From the NCBI GenBank assembly GCA_030562195.1, contig CM060203.1, forward strand, positions 1,936,208 through 2,000,207: 64,000 bases of DNA, given 5' to 3'. Of this stretch, positions 47,236 through 58,960 are shown one piece after another. Every line of letters begins with the position of its first letter. Position 1 is the stretch's first letter. The notes beneath the pieces were generated by a model. It searched no databases. It had not been told where the DNA came from and saw nothing but the letters and a program-made list of their open reading frames with translations. The translations under genes and the position numbers were made by a program. Source of the DNA: Nipponacmea schrenckii (Eukaryota > Mollusca > Gastropoda > Lottiidae).

Positions 47236-49674
47236 TGAGTTGTAAAACTCACTTTTGTAAGCAGAATGTTGTTGTTGTGGATGTTCCAATGAATCTTAAG
47301 TGGTCCTGAATTTGAAAAATTTGCTTTCTGATATCTGTTTCTTGGATAATATAAAGTTTTGTGCAAGTTATAAAGTTTTTGCTTTTTATGAATATTTTTA
47401 CTATGGATACTGTAATAGTTTAACACATGCAACCATCAGTAGTTTTGTACATCACAAGCTGATCAAGACTATCAAGACTTTTAATCAAGACTAAATTGGA
47501 AAAGCTAGCTTCCAAGTGGAAATGCGATTTATTATGCAATACTAATGATCCAAAACAAACCTCAATAATGGTAAAACCGTCTCTTTAAAGCAATTAAAAC
47601 AATTAATAGAGTAAAAAGTAATTAAAAGTGATAAAGTTATCTAGAAGGTACATTATAGAATTACAAGTCAGGTTCTAGATCACATTATAGGGTTTGGCCC
47701 ATATTATCATGTTTGTATATAATACAGTATATATAATAAGTTAGGGTTGTAAGGAGTATATATCATAAGTTAGGGTTGTAAGGTACTGTCCAGTTTATAT
47801 CAATCTATAACATGTCAATATTATTGAAGTATATAAACTGTGGTCTACTGGTACAGTACAGGCTCAGGAAATTTGGATTTATTTGTTGATTTCTGGATAA
47901 TGTTTTAGGATCTTATTTTTTCTCGAGTTTTATGAAATAATATTAGAAATGTCTTGTGTTTAAAGATAGATAAGGCTGGTGTTTTGTGTTATTAATGATG
48001 TTAATCTACTAGATTGTGTCATTAATGTTCTATTGGATATTCTTTTAACATTCAGTGTAAAATCAGGGCTGTTGGTTTGTTGTGTTGTTATGTTAAGAAC
48101 CAGAAAAGGGAAAACTCTTTCTGAAAAATAGGTCCAGCTGTTTAAAGGGATTTTGTAACTTGGCATCCAAATCAGAAATCCCTCTGAAAACTTCCATAAA
48201 TTTGATTGATGAATCATAATTATAGTTTCATTGTACAGTACTCATTGTACATCTTAATTAAACATATACATAAAGTTAATAATCTGATTCAAATTTGTAG
48301 CTCCATTGCTTTTCATTTCTTTTTATTGATTTTTGACAAGATATCAACATTGTCTAAATAACTTGAATCCTGAACTAGTGCTTTCTGGTGGATAGTTATT
48401 TTTCTAACAGAAGAAACCTTCATGGTTGCTATGATATAAATAATTTGTAGTGAAAACGAAGATTCTATGATAAGACAACTCCTGCTGTTAGAAAAATGTC
48501 TTTAACTTTAAAAACAGATGTTATGTCGTGTGGCAACAAATTCTTTTTAATCTGCTTTGACTGGTTTCAGAAATCAACTTCCTGCAGGCACACGATATTC
48601 ATCGTCTTCTAAAAATTCTTTCTTTTAAAATTTATAAAAAAAATAATAGTTTTTCTGTAGAAAATTGAAATAAGTTGATCGTGCTAACTCCCTGATAAAA
48701 TCTGTGAGTGATTAAAAAAAATGACTGGACTAGAGTTAAGGATGTTTTTAATGTAGTTTACAGTTCTAGTTTATAAACTGTCAAATTGAAGAACAAACAA
48801 ATGATAGATGGAAGTTGATGGGGCCAGGCTGAGGTATTTCAGTGCCAGGGTTTAATTTAAGGTTCTTGTCATGGCAATTTGTCTTGTGTAAATAAGAAAT
48901 TTTGTTGTAGATTTTGGTTGCAGAAGTAAAGTAATTATTTATACTAGTAAACTAGTCATGAACCAATTATCTGTTGTCATAGATTTCTGTAAGGGTTTTG
49001 GATGCTTAAGACAGTCATGTACTTATCTTTGCTTGATTTTGTCGTTTATGCTTAATGGATGTTCTCATGAGTTGTTGTGACAGGGTAAGTTTATATAAGA
49101 TGAATACTAAGTCCCTTCTTGTTACTGTACCTCTGACAGTAGACCACTAACATGTGCTGTATCATCTTGTAATTCTTCAAACCAGGGAGACCTGGATGAC
49201 TTCCAAACTTTCGAGTGAAACTGTAATTGTTTGAGTGAAAGAAATGACACGTCATGTGGTTTACATTTGAGTGGCAAACTGTATGTGAAACAATAGCACA
49301 GTATTTATTGGACAAAGTCACATGTGGATAATGGACTAATCTATAGGCATGTGAAATGTTTTATCTTAAACAGGGAACTTTTATCCGTCCTTAATGGTGA
49401 ATCAAACTGTTCGATAAATTGTTCACGTTTTGATGAAAATATTGCTAGGAATAATACATGTGAATTTTATCAGTTTTTGATCTCATAGACAACAATAGAA
49501 CTTACTATTTTGTCCTTGGTGATCTTTTTATAATATCTTATGGTTGGATAATCAAGTTCTCAGATTTTGATGGTAGAAATAAGATTTTAATTAGTATCCA
49601 GGGTAAAATACAAATGATTTTTACAATTAGTGTATCAGGTAGGAAAAGTGAAGATTCTTAAATTATTTCAACTT

Positions 49675-50122
49675 GTGAAATTCTTTACTAATTATTGTAT
49701 CCAGGGTAGGAAATCAAAGATTCTTTACTAATTATTGTATCCAGGGTAGGAAATCAAAGATTCTTTACTAATTATTGTATCCAGGGTAGGAAATCAAAGA
49801 TTCTTTACTAATTATTGTATCCAGGGTAGGAAATCAAAGATTCTTTACTAATTATTGTATCCAGGGTAGGAAATCAAAGATTCTTTACTAATTATTGTAT
49901 CCAGGGTAGGAAATCAAAGATTCTTTACTAATTATTGTATCCAGGGTAGGAAATCAAAGATTCTTTACTAATTATTGTATCCAGGGTAGGAAATCAAAGA
50001 TTCTTTACTAATTATTGTATCCAGGGTAGGAAATCAAAGATTCTTTACTAATTATTGTATCCAGGGTAGGAAATCAAAGATTCTTTACTAATTATTGTAT
50101 CCAGGGTAGGAAATCAAAGATT
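49675..50122 (+). repeat. 40-bp minisatellite, about 11 nearly identical copies
   Basis: The unit GATTCTTTACTAATTATTGT plus ATCCAGGGTAGGAAATCAAA repeats without change across most of the array. A diverged half-unit precedes it near 49630. Unrelated in sequence to the other 40-bp units. Confidence 0.97.
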
Positions 50123-51418
50123 ATAAAATTCCGTTCTAAAAATAATCGTGACATTAAGTCATGGAAACTTGTCTGACTTAATTCATCAAAGATAAAAAAG
50201 TCACAATTGAAACGTGAATAAAATGGTAATGATTTATAGATGATCAATATAGAAATTATCAAACAGAATAGAGATATATTGAATAATGTTTATCGAGTCT
50301 AGGTAAACTTACTATTTCCAATAAAAAAATCTGGGATTCTACATCAATATTGGCAGCTAGGTTTTAATCTCGGTGTATAATTAGATACATCAGAAATTCT
50401 TCAAATTTGAATCAAAAAACTTTGAATGGACATCTTGGAATATCTACCAATATAGTCAAATGGTGTCTGATTTGTGAATATATAAAAGGATAATAAATCT
50501 GGATCAGGACTGACAAAAGCAGGCATATTTTAAAACCTGTTTTCTGGGGATTTTTTTAAAAAGTGTGATTTTAACATCTACAAGTACAGAAACTATGTAT
50601 CTGGTTAGTGCATGTATTAAATGACAACAAAAATATTGGATATATACTGGGCAGGTTAAAAAAAATTTTTTTTTTCTTTTTTTCTCATATAAGTGTGATT
50701 TTAACATCTACAAATACAGAAGGAGATGTGTGATGTGTGATGTATTCACGGACCCAACTATCATTGTCTATAAAGTTATGAATTTGACTATTGTGGTGTA
50801 AAAGTAAGCTGTATGACTATAAATATGGATTAAATCAAAGCTTTGGATGCTGAAACAAGAATTAGTTTATGATGTAAGAAGTGCTTCTGATAACATTCAA
50901 CATCCACGATTGATTTAACACTTGTAAAAATTAAAATGTGTTCAAGTATTTAGAGACCTGTTTGGTAAATTGTAGCATTGGATTTTTTATACCTAAACAC
51001 AATATTTGAATCTATACTTTAACAGTAAAGTAGGATCTTTGTAAGAATAAACTAAGAACGTTCAATAAAGATATCTGTATTATTCACAGTGGTGGAGAGT
51101 TAATGAAATGAGAGGGATAAGTATTATCAATATGCAAAAAACTGACTACTCGGTATATAAAGGAGAAAGGCTGAATTGTGTCTGGTTGACTAGTTAGTCT
51201 GTTAAGTGAGATATATTTGTATCAAGCGATTATTAGCTCAGATTTGCATTTTTTCATCTCAGTAATCAACAGTATCATTGATATAGACTATTTATTATAG
51301 AGGGAGATATCAGAACGTATCAAACTCTACCCTGAACTATTGAAAAACAGGGTAAATAGTTGTAGAGTGGGAATCTTCGGGTAAAAAATCCTAACCAACA
51401 GCACAGAGTCATCAACTT
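50123..51418. other. Noncoding interval with one short direct repeat
   Basis: GTGTGATTTTAACATCTACA occurs at about 50563 and 50692, flanking an A/T homopolymer stretch (50657-50684). Nothing else recognised. Confidence 0.4.
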
Positions 51419-51621
51419 GAACCAATGCAACTATCAACAACTACCTAGTGTGTGATATCACCAATTGCTGGAAGGAATGTTACTGTCATCTACCAACAAC
51501 TACCTAGTTTGTGATATCACCATCTGCTGGAAGCGAATGTTAACTTGTCATCTACCAACAACTACCTAGTTTGTGATATCACCATTTGCTGGAAGTGAAT
51601 GTTAACTCGTCATCTACCAAC
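51419..51621 (+). repeat. Tandem repeat of about 64 bp, three copies
   Basis: Each unit has CAACAACTACCTAGT, GTGATATCACCA, TGCTGGAAG and GTCATCTACCAAC. A single diverged relative lies at 1060-1185. Confidence 0.8.
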
Positions 51622-51784
51622 TAAACCCTCAAGGGCTATTTTTTCAGACTGAAACAAGTGTGAGAGGTTTCCTGATACTCTCTCTAGGTTTTTTTGTATA
51701 TAAGGATCATCAGATATTTCTTATATAAATTTATTTATTGCGCATATATAAACTTTTGAAAAAAAAACTTTAAACTGATGGGTC

Positions 51785-52025
51785 AAATATTCCTACAAAA
51801 CTAAGAGAAAATTGAACAAAACATAACAAATATTGAACAAATCTAAGCGAAAATTGAACAATAAGCAAAAAGCAAACAATACTAAGCAAATATTGAACAA
51901 TACTAAGCAAAAATTGAACAAAAACTAAGCAAAAATTGAACAAAAACTAAACAAAATTGAACAAAAACTAAACAAAAATTCAACAAAACTAAGCGAAAAT
52001 TCAAAAAACTAGGAAAAACTTGTAA
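51785..52025 (+). repeat. Degenerate short tandem repeat, unit about 20 bp
   Basis: Repeated AACTAAGCAAAAATTGAACA with many changes and indels; about ten copies. Confidence 0.8.
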
Positions 52026-52540
52026 GAATATTTAACTTTGTTTATGATGTACAATATTTTGAATGGTAAAGTAGACTATGAAAGCAGTCTCTTTAAAATA
52101 TAAAGTTTTTGTGTGGAGGTTTTGTAATTGAACACCTTAAAGGAAATAATAGTAAAAGTCAAGTAGATAAAAAACCTCAGCATGAGATACGGGTAGACTA
52201 GAGCATGTGAAACACGCTCAATGTTTTCATAGCTGGCAGACTTTTACACATATGGAAAATAATTTTCTGGAAGGAAAGGTCTAATATGAGGTGATGGTTT
52301 TATCATTTTACCATCAAATCTACAGTAAATTCACCCCATATGGCAGAAAAAAAAAACCTCTGATATTAAAAGTGACTCTGTTTTTTGTGAGCAGTTGTTA
52401 TGAGTGCAATGGAATGAGGAATCTTGTATTTTAGTGTAAAGTTCTCTTCAAGTCAAAGTTATTTTTCAGAATTTTTTATTTTATTTGGATAAAACATGAA
52501 TTAAAATTGTGAGTGCATCAAAGTTAGGGTTAGTCACAGG
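52026..52540. other. Noncoding interval
   Basis: No feature recognised. Confidence 0.4.
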
Positions 52541-52728
52541 AAAAACTAAAACTTGTGGAGTGTAGGAAAAACTAAAACTTGTGGAGTGTAGGAAAAACTA
52601 AAACTTGTGGAGTGTAGGAAAAACTAAAACTTGTGGAGTGTAGGAAAAACTAAAACTTGTGGAGTGTAGGAAAAACTAAAACTTGTGGAGTGTAGGAAAA
52701 ACTAAAACTTGTGGAGTGTAGGATAAAC
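52541..52728 (+). repeat. 26-bp minisatellite, about seven copies
   Basis: The unit GGAAAAACTAAAACTTGTGG plus AGTGTA repeats almost without change. Confidence 0.95.
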
Positions 52729-53717
52729 AAATAATATGGACTTCACTCTGAAAATACTTGTCTTCGTCTTTTAGAATGGTGTATTTTGGAAAAATGTGAA
52801 TGATAATTTGTCATATATTAATTTTGTTTGTAAATGAATTGGAAATACCTAGATACCAGGATGTAGACCAATGTAAAATAGTAAAACCTAATTTGTGACT
52901 TACAGTAATTCTTTCTCTGGTTAACAGAAAGCGTGAATATTCAATATTCAATAGGAGAGAAAATAAATAGGATTACGTTGTTTTATTGGAAAAACCAGTG
53001 ATAATTCAATTGGTTTTGTCATTTCCTAACTCAAGGATGTTATTCTTTGTGAATTCGAAGGATATTATTCTTTGTGACTTCGCAATAAAGGGAAAGTAGG
53101 AAATATAAAATTTGATTGCGATTGTCCTTGAACTTCATTTCCTTAATTAGTAACTTTTTAATGACTTGATAATTAGTGATAACTTCATATTGGATGGAAA
53201 ATACGAAATTGGTTTCAGTTTGGGAAAATTAGATGTTAGATATTTTAGATTTACAGGAAGTGTTTACATTCGGATAGATTCACTGGAATATAAAAAACAT
53301 TGGAATTTTATATTCCTGTAGTTGAATTTTACTTGATTGTTTCTAGATATCTAAAAGTGTGTTAGATTGGAATCTATTAACAGTTACCATTCATAACTTC
53401 TTGTTGTAATTTAGAATTATCATCAAATAAAAATATATTGATAAGGTGAATTCAGTATTGTGAGTGTTTTACACTTTTACAATATTGCATCTGATATCGA
53501 CAAATCAATTGTAAGAAAAGAAGAATTTGTAAGTTTGATATTTTAGAAATAATTTCTGTGTATTCATGTGATTGTGGATCAAAACTTGTATCTTTCTAGA
53601 AGATTGTGTACAGATATATCATTTAAAGTTCCTGTTTTATTCTTGAAAGGATTTGTAATTAAAATAGATAGTAGAAATGTGTATTATAAAAAGAAGGTGA
53701 AATAGAAATAAAGTAAA
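52729..53717. other. Noncoding interval
   Basis: No gene or repeat recognised. It may contain the promoter of the exon candidate at 53753. Confidence 0.35.
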
Positions 53718-53753
53718 ATGGATTTAGGACATCACGGAAATCAAACAAGTTGA
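53718..53753 (+). promoter_or_regulatory. Possible short upstream ORF
   Basis: ATG at 53718 opens an 11-codon frame (MDLGHHGNQTS) whose TGA (53751-53753) overlaps by one base the ATG of the exon candidate at 53753. If both lie in one 5' leader, such an overlap could affect initiation. It depends wholly on the exon being real. Confidence 0.25.
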
Positions 53754-53818
53754 TGAGGAACAGTAGGATGAAATATCGTTCTAAGAAAAATGCTTCATGT
53801 GGATGTTTATCTGCTCAG
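53753..53818 (+). CDS. Candidate alternative first coding exon (22 codons)
   Basis: ATG at 53753-53755 opens MRNSRMKYRSKKNASCGCLS, then AQ, and the exon ends CTGCTCAG before a strong donor, GTAAGAATT (53819 on), in phase 0. The peptide is short, very basic, and has a CGC pair that could be acylated. The exon at 34293 also ends in phase 0 and has a Cys motif near its end, so both could splice to the same downstream exon outside the window. The short length means chance cannot be excluded. Confidence 0.35.
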
Positions 53819-54294
53819 GTAAGAATTCTTTATAAACCTTACACCCTCTAGGGTGGCTGCCTTTTTATTAAATTTACACCCTTGAGGTTGGCTTTCTACT
53901 ATATCTATTATCTAGTTCATTCATTAAGGTCCCTATATATCTGTATGTCCTGTTATGTAAAAATACAATTGTACCAATATCTCTTGGATTAATGTAGTTC
54001 TTGTATGTAAAGAAGTAAAATTGAAGCTACAAGTGTACCAACATCCTTCTGATTATTAAAGTATTGAGTTTATCCTGTCTGTATCAACTCTTGCTAGCTG
54101 TTAGTATTAGGTTAAGTTTTACAACATAAAAGTAAATCAGAAGATTTATATTCCATATAAAGTATAGGTAATTTCTAAAAGAAAAAGTGTATCAATGTCT
54201 TTGTGTATGGTAATCCTGTTTATCTGATATAACACAGGGGATATCTGTAACATCTAATTATTGTAACATCTAATTATTGTCTAGGTCCTAGCCC
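53819..54294. other. Noncoding interval
   Basis: No feature apart from a short direct repeat of TTGTAACATCTAATTA near 54245-54280. Confidence 0.4.
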
Positions 54295-54955
54295 TAGTTT
54301 TTTTTGACAAGTTTAAGGGATGTTTTCATCTAAATAGCATCTTATCGAGATGAGTTAGTCCTATCTCCATTTATTTTTTGACAAGTTTAAGGGATGTTTT
54401 CATCTAAATAGCATCTTATTGAGTTGAGTTAGTCCTATCTCCATTTATTTTTTGACAAGTTTAAGGGATGTTTTCATCTAAATAGCATCTTATTGAGTAT
54501 GAGTTAGTCCTATCTCCATTTATTTTTTGACAAGTTTAAGGGATGTTTTCATCTAAATAGCATCTTATCGAGTTGAGTTAGTCCTATCTCCATTTATTTT
54601 TTGACAAGTTTAAGGGATGTTTTCATCTAAATAGCATCTTATGAGTTAAGTTAGTCCTTCTCCATTTATTTTTTGACAAGTTTAAGGGATGTTTTCATCT
54701 AAATAGCATCTTATTGAGTTGAGTTAGTCCTATCTCCATTTATTTTTTGACAAGTTTAAGGGATGTTTTCATCTAAATAGCATCTTATTGAGATGAGTTG
54801 GTCCTATCTCCATTTATTTTTTGACAAGTTTAAGGGATGTTTTCATCTAAATAGCATCTTATCGAGATGAGTTAGTCCTATCTCCATTTATTTTTTGACA
54901 AGTTTAAGGGATGTTTTCATCTAAATAGCATCTTATTGAGTTTAGTTTAGTCCTA
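54295..54955 (+). repeat. 76-77-bp minisatellite, about nine copies
   Basis: The unit contains TTTTTTGACAAGTTTAAGGG, ATGTTTTCATCTAAATAGCA and TTAGTCCTATCTCCATTTAT. The small changes are concentrated at TCGAGATGAG/TTGAGTTGAG. Noncoding. Confidence 0.96.
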
Positions 54956-55844
54956 ATCTCATCAATGTGTATTGTTATATGCTGTTTTTGTATCATTGAG
55001 CCTACTTTTGAACCAAATGTAATGCCCAGTAATGTGTCAATAAAATTTGTAGGCCTATATTTTTACCAAGAGTGTATATGTATCTTTATTAAGGGGAAGT
55101 ATTAATAAGTGATTGTAATATCAGAGGGTTGTGTATAACAAAGGTAAAGAAATGATTGAAGATTACCGTACTGGATGTTATAAATGTTAACATCACTCTA
55201 TCTTGTGTGGACTCAGGCTTTATTCTATTCTAAAATCACCACAATATCTTTCTATTTTAATAAAGTTAAATTGCTGATAATATAATATTGAAAGGGAATA
55301 GGGAGCGTTGTTATTAGTTTAAACAATATTTGTGTTTATCCTCCTTAAAACACACAATACGATTGGTCAACACAAAACATATTATTTTTCAATAATATTT
55401 ATTTATTTCTTGACAAATAACAATATATATAATACAATTTTTAGCATATATCAGTCTGTTTCGACTGTATCAATATTAAGATAATTGACAATTGTTTCAA
55501 ATACATTAGTGAAGCAGCAAGTCTGTATACATGTATAAAAGTGATTAGGTATAAATCTATTCTAGCGTTTTTATTTTATTTTGATATTTTCATTTTGCTT
55601 TATACCTTATGATTGAATATATCAAGTTGATATAGTAATTAGTGTAGGAAATTTTTTACATCAACAAACTATCATTTTAAAATGTCTGGTTGGGAAAAAT
55701 AAATAAATCAACAGCCTGATATCAACCCAAAAGATTAACCTGATGGTTCTCTGTGACCAGCTGATCGGGTCATATTGTTTGGTTGGTTCATTTAATTGAT
55801 AATAATATCTTAACAAGGACACATGGTGTTTATTACCTGTTGAG
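54956..55844. other. Noncoding interval
   Basis: A block AAAATGTCTGGTTGGGAAAA with AAATAAATCAACAGC (about 55679-55719) recurs at 59259-59292 and is a small dispersed repeat. Otherwise no feature seen. Confidence 0.45.
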
Positions 55845-56915
55845 GTGCTTGCAGCTCCCCATTACTGTCCCATATTTAAAACCAGGATACATGAGTGTTC
55901 TTGTTGAGGTGCTTGCAGCTTCCCATTAGTGTCCCATCTTTAATACCAGGATACATGAGTGTTCTTGTTGAGGTGCTTGCAGCTTCCCATTAGTGTCCCA
56001 TCTTTAAAACCAGGATACATGGTGTTCTTGTTGAGGTGCTTGCAGCTTCCCATTAGTGTCCCATCTTTAAAACCAGGATACATGGTTGTTCTTGTTGAGG
56101 TGCTTGCAGCTTCCCATTAGTGTCCCATCTTTAAAACCAGGATACATGGTTGTTCTTGTTGAGATGCTTGCACCCCCATTAGTGTCCCATCTTTAAAACC
56201 AGGATACATGGGTGTTCTTGTTGAGGTGCTTGCAGCTTCCCATTAGTGTCCCATCTTTAAAACCAGGATACATGAGTGTTCTTGTTGAGGTGCTTGCAGC
56301 TTCCTATTAGTGTCCCATCTTTAATACCAGGATACATGGGTGTTCTTGTTGAGGTGCTTGCAGCTCCCCATTAGTGTCCCATCTTTAAAACCAGGATACA
56401 TGGTGTTCTTGTTGAGGTGCTTGCAGCTTCCCATTAGTGTCCCATCTTTAAAACCAGGATACATGGGTGTTCTTGTTGAGGTGCTTGCAGCTCCCATTAG
56501 TGTCCCATCTTTAAAACCAGGATACATGGTGTTCTTGTTGAGGTGCTTGCAGCTCCCCATTAGTGTCCCATCTTTAAAACCAGGATACATGGGTGTTCTT
56601 GTTGAGGTGCTTGCAGCTCCCATTATGTCCCATCTTTAAACCAGGATACATGGTGTTCTTGTTGAGGTGCTTGCAGCTTCCCATTAGTGTCCCATCTTTA
56701 ATACCAGGATACATGGGTGTTCTTGTTGAGGTGCTTGCAGCTTCCCATTAGTGTCCCATCTTTAAAACCAGGATACATGAGTGTTCTTGTTGAGGTGCTT
56801 GCAGCTTCCCATTAGTGTCCCATCTATAGGACCAGGATACATGGTGTTTATTACCTTGTTGAGGTGCTTGCAGCTCCCTATTAGTGTCCCATCTATAGGA
56901 CCAGTGTTCTTGCAG
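55845..56915 (+). repeat. 62-63-bp minisatellite, about 17 copies
   Basis: The unit contains GTTCTTGTTGAGGTGCTTGC, AGCTTCCCATTAGTGTCCCA and AAAACCAGGATACATGG. Frames on both strands are repeat by-products. Confidence 0.97.
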
Positions 56916-57874
56916 CTTGCGATCCCATCCCACATGCTATTTACTATTCCTTGTTATCATTGCATGTAGAGAGACAGTATTGTATCTGAGTAATATGTCA
57001 TAGTAACCAATGAACAAGACAGTTATAAATATTTCATTATATTTGATCATAGTGATAACAATCTATTACCTATAAATAAACTCTCTGAACATATAAATAT
57101 CAAAGTTAAGAATGTACTTAGAAGAAAGCTTTTGGTAATGTTCACAGGAAGAGACTCTTCAATTGCTGTGAAGGGACAATGGGGGGGGGGGTGTATTTAT
57201 CCTCCAAGAATAAAGTAAATACATAACTCAACAGTAGCTGAATTTTCTGTTGACTTATAAAGAAATACTGATAGAAATAGACTCTCCTATGATTTTATCA
57301 TTTGAAATTATCCACAATAACTACTGTGTTATACCAATAACGAAAATATTGTTACAATAACTATTGGTTGATTTTAACAATATTATATATCTACTATAGC
57401 ATACCTATAATTAACAGAATATCATGGCTTATGTAAATCGAAGAAATATTAGATGAATAAATTGGTTATTGGTTTGTTTCATGTCCAACTCAATGACTTT
57501 GTTTTATGGATTACAATTCAGAAAGTCACATGTTTTCTTCTTGTACTGGGATTTCAATCATCTTTTATTGTCATTTATGGGTAATATACGAATGATGTAA
57601 GGTTACGAATGATGTAAAGTTACGAATGATGTAAGGTTACGAATACTTGTGCATTTTATCTCAATAAAACAGTTGATGATGTGTTATGAGTGATTTTGCA
57701 GCAGTCTGTGTCAATATGTACCAGGGTTCTGTTATAACATTAATTAATTATCACTAATATAATGAATGTAGGACAGTCTTGTTACAACACTAGAGTGATT
57801 AGCCAATTAATTAACATGATGTACAAAGGTTATAGTGGATTGTTGATGTGATGAGGGTTGCCAATTATATTGGA
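56916..57874. other. Noncoding interval with a G-run and a 17-bp repeat
   Basis: A run of about ten G lies at 57181-57191. TACGAATGATGTAAGGT repeats three to four times at about 57586-57640. No gene seen. Confidence 0.5.
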
Positions 57875-58118
57875 AATGAAATGAATGGCTTCTTACGTCC
57901 TACTTTTCTACACCTAAGGGAAATGAAGACGAGCGATGACATGCAGTGTGCAATGAGGGAAATTTCTCAAAGACAGTGGCAAAACTTACTCTTTTTGCGA
58001 ATTCCAACTGCCGAGGGATGGGTGAATTTTCCCATCTGGACCTTTGTCGGGATTGAATCCTGGACTCTCATGTTAGCAAGCAAGCGTTTAATTAATCCAC
58101 TGACAGTTACATTGAACT
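57875..58118 (-). mobile_element. SINE family A copy with tRNA-like head
   Basis: On the - strand the 5' part reads ACTGTCAGTGGATTAATTAA, resembling a tRNA A-box region (TNAGTGG). It is followed about 45 bp later by AGGATTCAATCCC, close to the B-box GGTTCGANTCC. The body follows (CCATCCCTCGGCAGTTGG, TTTCCCTCATTGCACACTGC), then the tail GGTGTAGAAAAGTAGGACG and TTCATTTCATTT. This is the copy that shows a tRNA origin. An apparent 97-codon + frame is incidental. Confidence 0.7.
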
Positions 58119-58794
58119 ATAACTTATGTTTGGCCAAATGAAAATTTTGATATTTTTAAGTTTTATGAGGAATGATTTATTTTTACAAAAATCTCAAGGT
58201 TATTCCTATTCTCCTAATTAATCTCTTAATCAAGCCTAACTTCAGTTAAACACTTCTCAAGTTAGTCTCTTGAGTTTATTTGTTACCTGTAATCAGTGAA
58301 CTCTTCTTACCTTTGTCAATACATTAGTTTGGATGTTGGGATAAATAGTAACCTTAAGTGACATTAGATAGATATATTTTGTCTAATCAGATTATATTTT
58401 ATACAAGTTGATCAGTTTGGAGTTATAAGTAATCTGGATGTATTGGTAAAGTATAAAGGATTGTGTGTTACACTTTTAACAAGACCATAAAATAACCGTG
58501 TCTAGTTATTGAAACCACCCTAGACCCTCCTGTAACAATATCAGTTTTATACAAATCACACCTTACTAAAACTGAGAGTAACTAAACTTCAAATGTTGAC
58601 TTATGTTTGATGTTTGAATTTTAAGATATTTGAGAAGGAATATAAAGATAACTGTGTCAATTAAGGGTTGGTTTATCTGAGGATTGTTAATTTCAACCTA
58701 TTTAAGTCTTGTTTTCTGAGAACCTCTAATTGGATAACATTGTTTACAGCATTCTCAAATATCAGAAGCATTATTCTTGAGGAATGACCTAAAT
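58119..58794. other. Noncoding interval
   Basis: No feature recognised. Confidence 0.4.
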
Positions 58795-58960
58795 GAAATG
58801 AGTTGAGTTTTATGTCCTACTCTTCTGCACCTATTGATGAAGGCTGGCAACACCATGCAGTGTGTAGTGAAGGAAATTCTACTAAGATATTACCCTACTC
58901 TTATGTGATTTCCAACTGGTGAGGGATTTTAAGCATGCACAGCCTGTAGCATACCAACTG
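58795..58960 (-). mobile_element. SINE family A copy, 5' truncated
   Basis: On the - strand: TGCTACAGGCTGTGCATGC, CCCTCACCAGTTGGAAATC, CACACTGCATGGTGTTGCC, GGTGCAGAAGAGTAGGACAT and AAAACTCAACTCATTTCATT, colinear with other copies. Confidence 0.72.

Larger units (their letters stand above)
39416..49674. other. Long noncoding interval with scattered elements
   Basis: No exon is convincing over about 10 kb. Recognised items are listed separately: SINE A (40520), a fold-back (41488), family E MITE (43627), a family D relative (44538) and SINE C (46370, 47068). Also seen are a 32-bp direct duplication with ATAAGTTAGGGTTGTAAGG near 47731-47785, and TA-rich microsatellites near 41311 and 46602. The rest is unassigned AT-rich DNA, possibly intronic if the 34.3-kb exon belongs to a gene extending rightwards. 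Confidence 0.45.

Noticed and set aside
55845..56969. Frames of 60-100 codons on both strands
   Set aside because: They are produced by the 62-63-bp minisatellite.
57848..58141. 97-codon + frame
   Set aside because: It is the antisense of a SINE A copy with a tRNA-like head.
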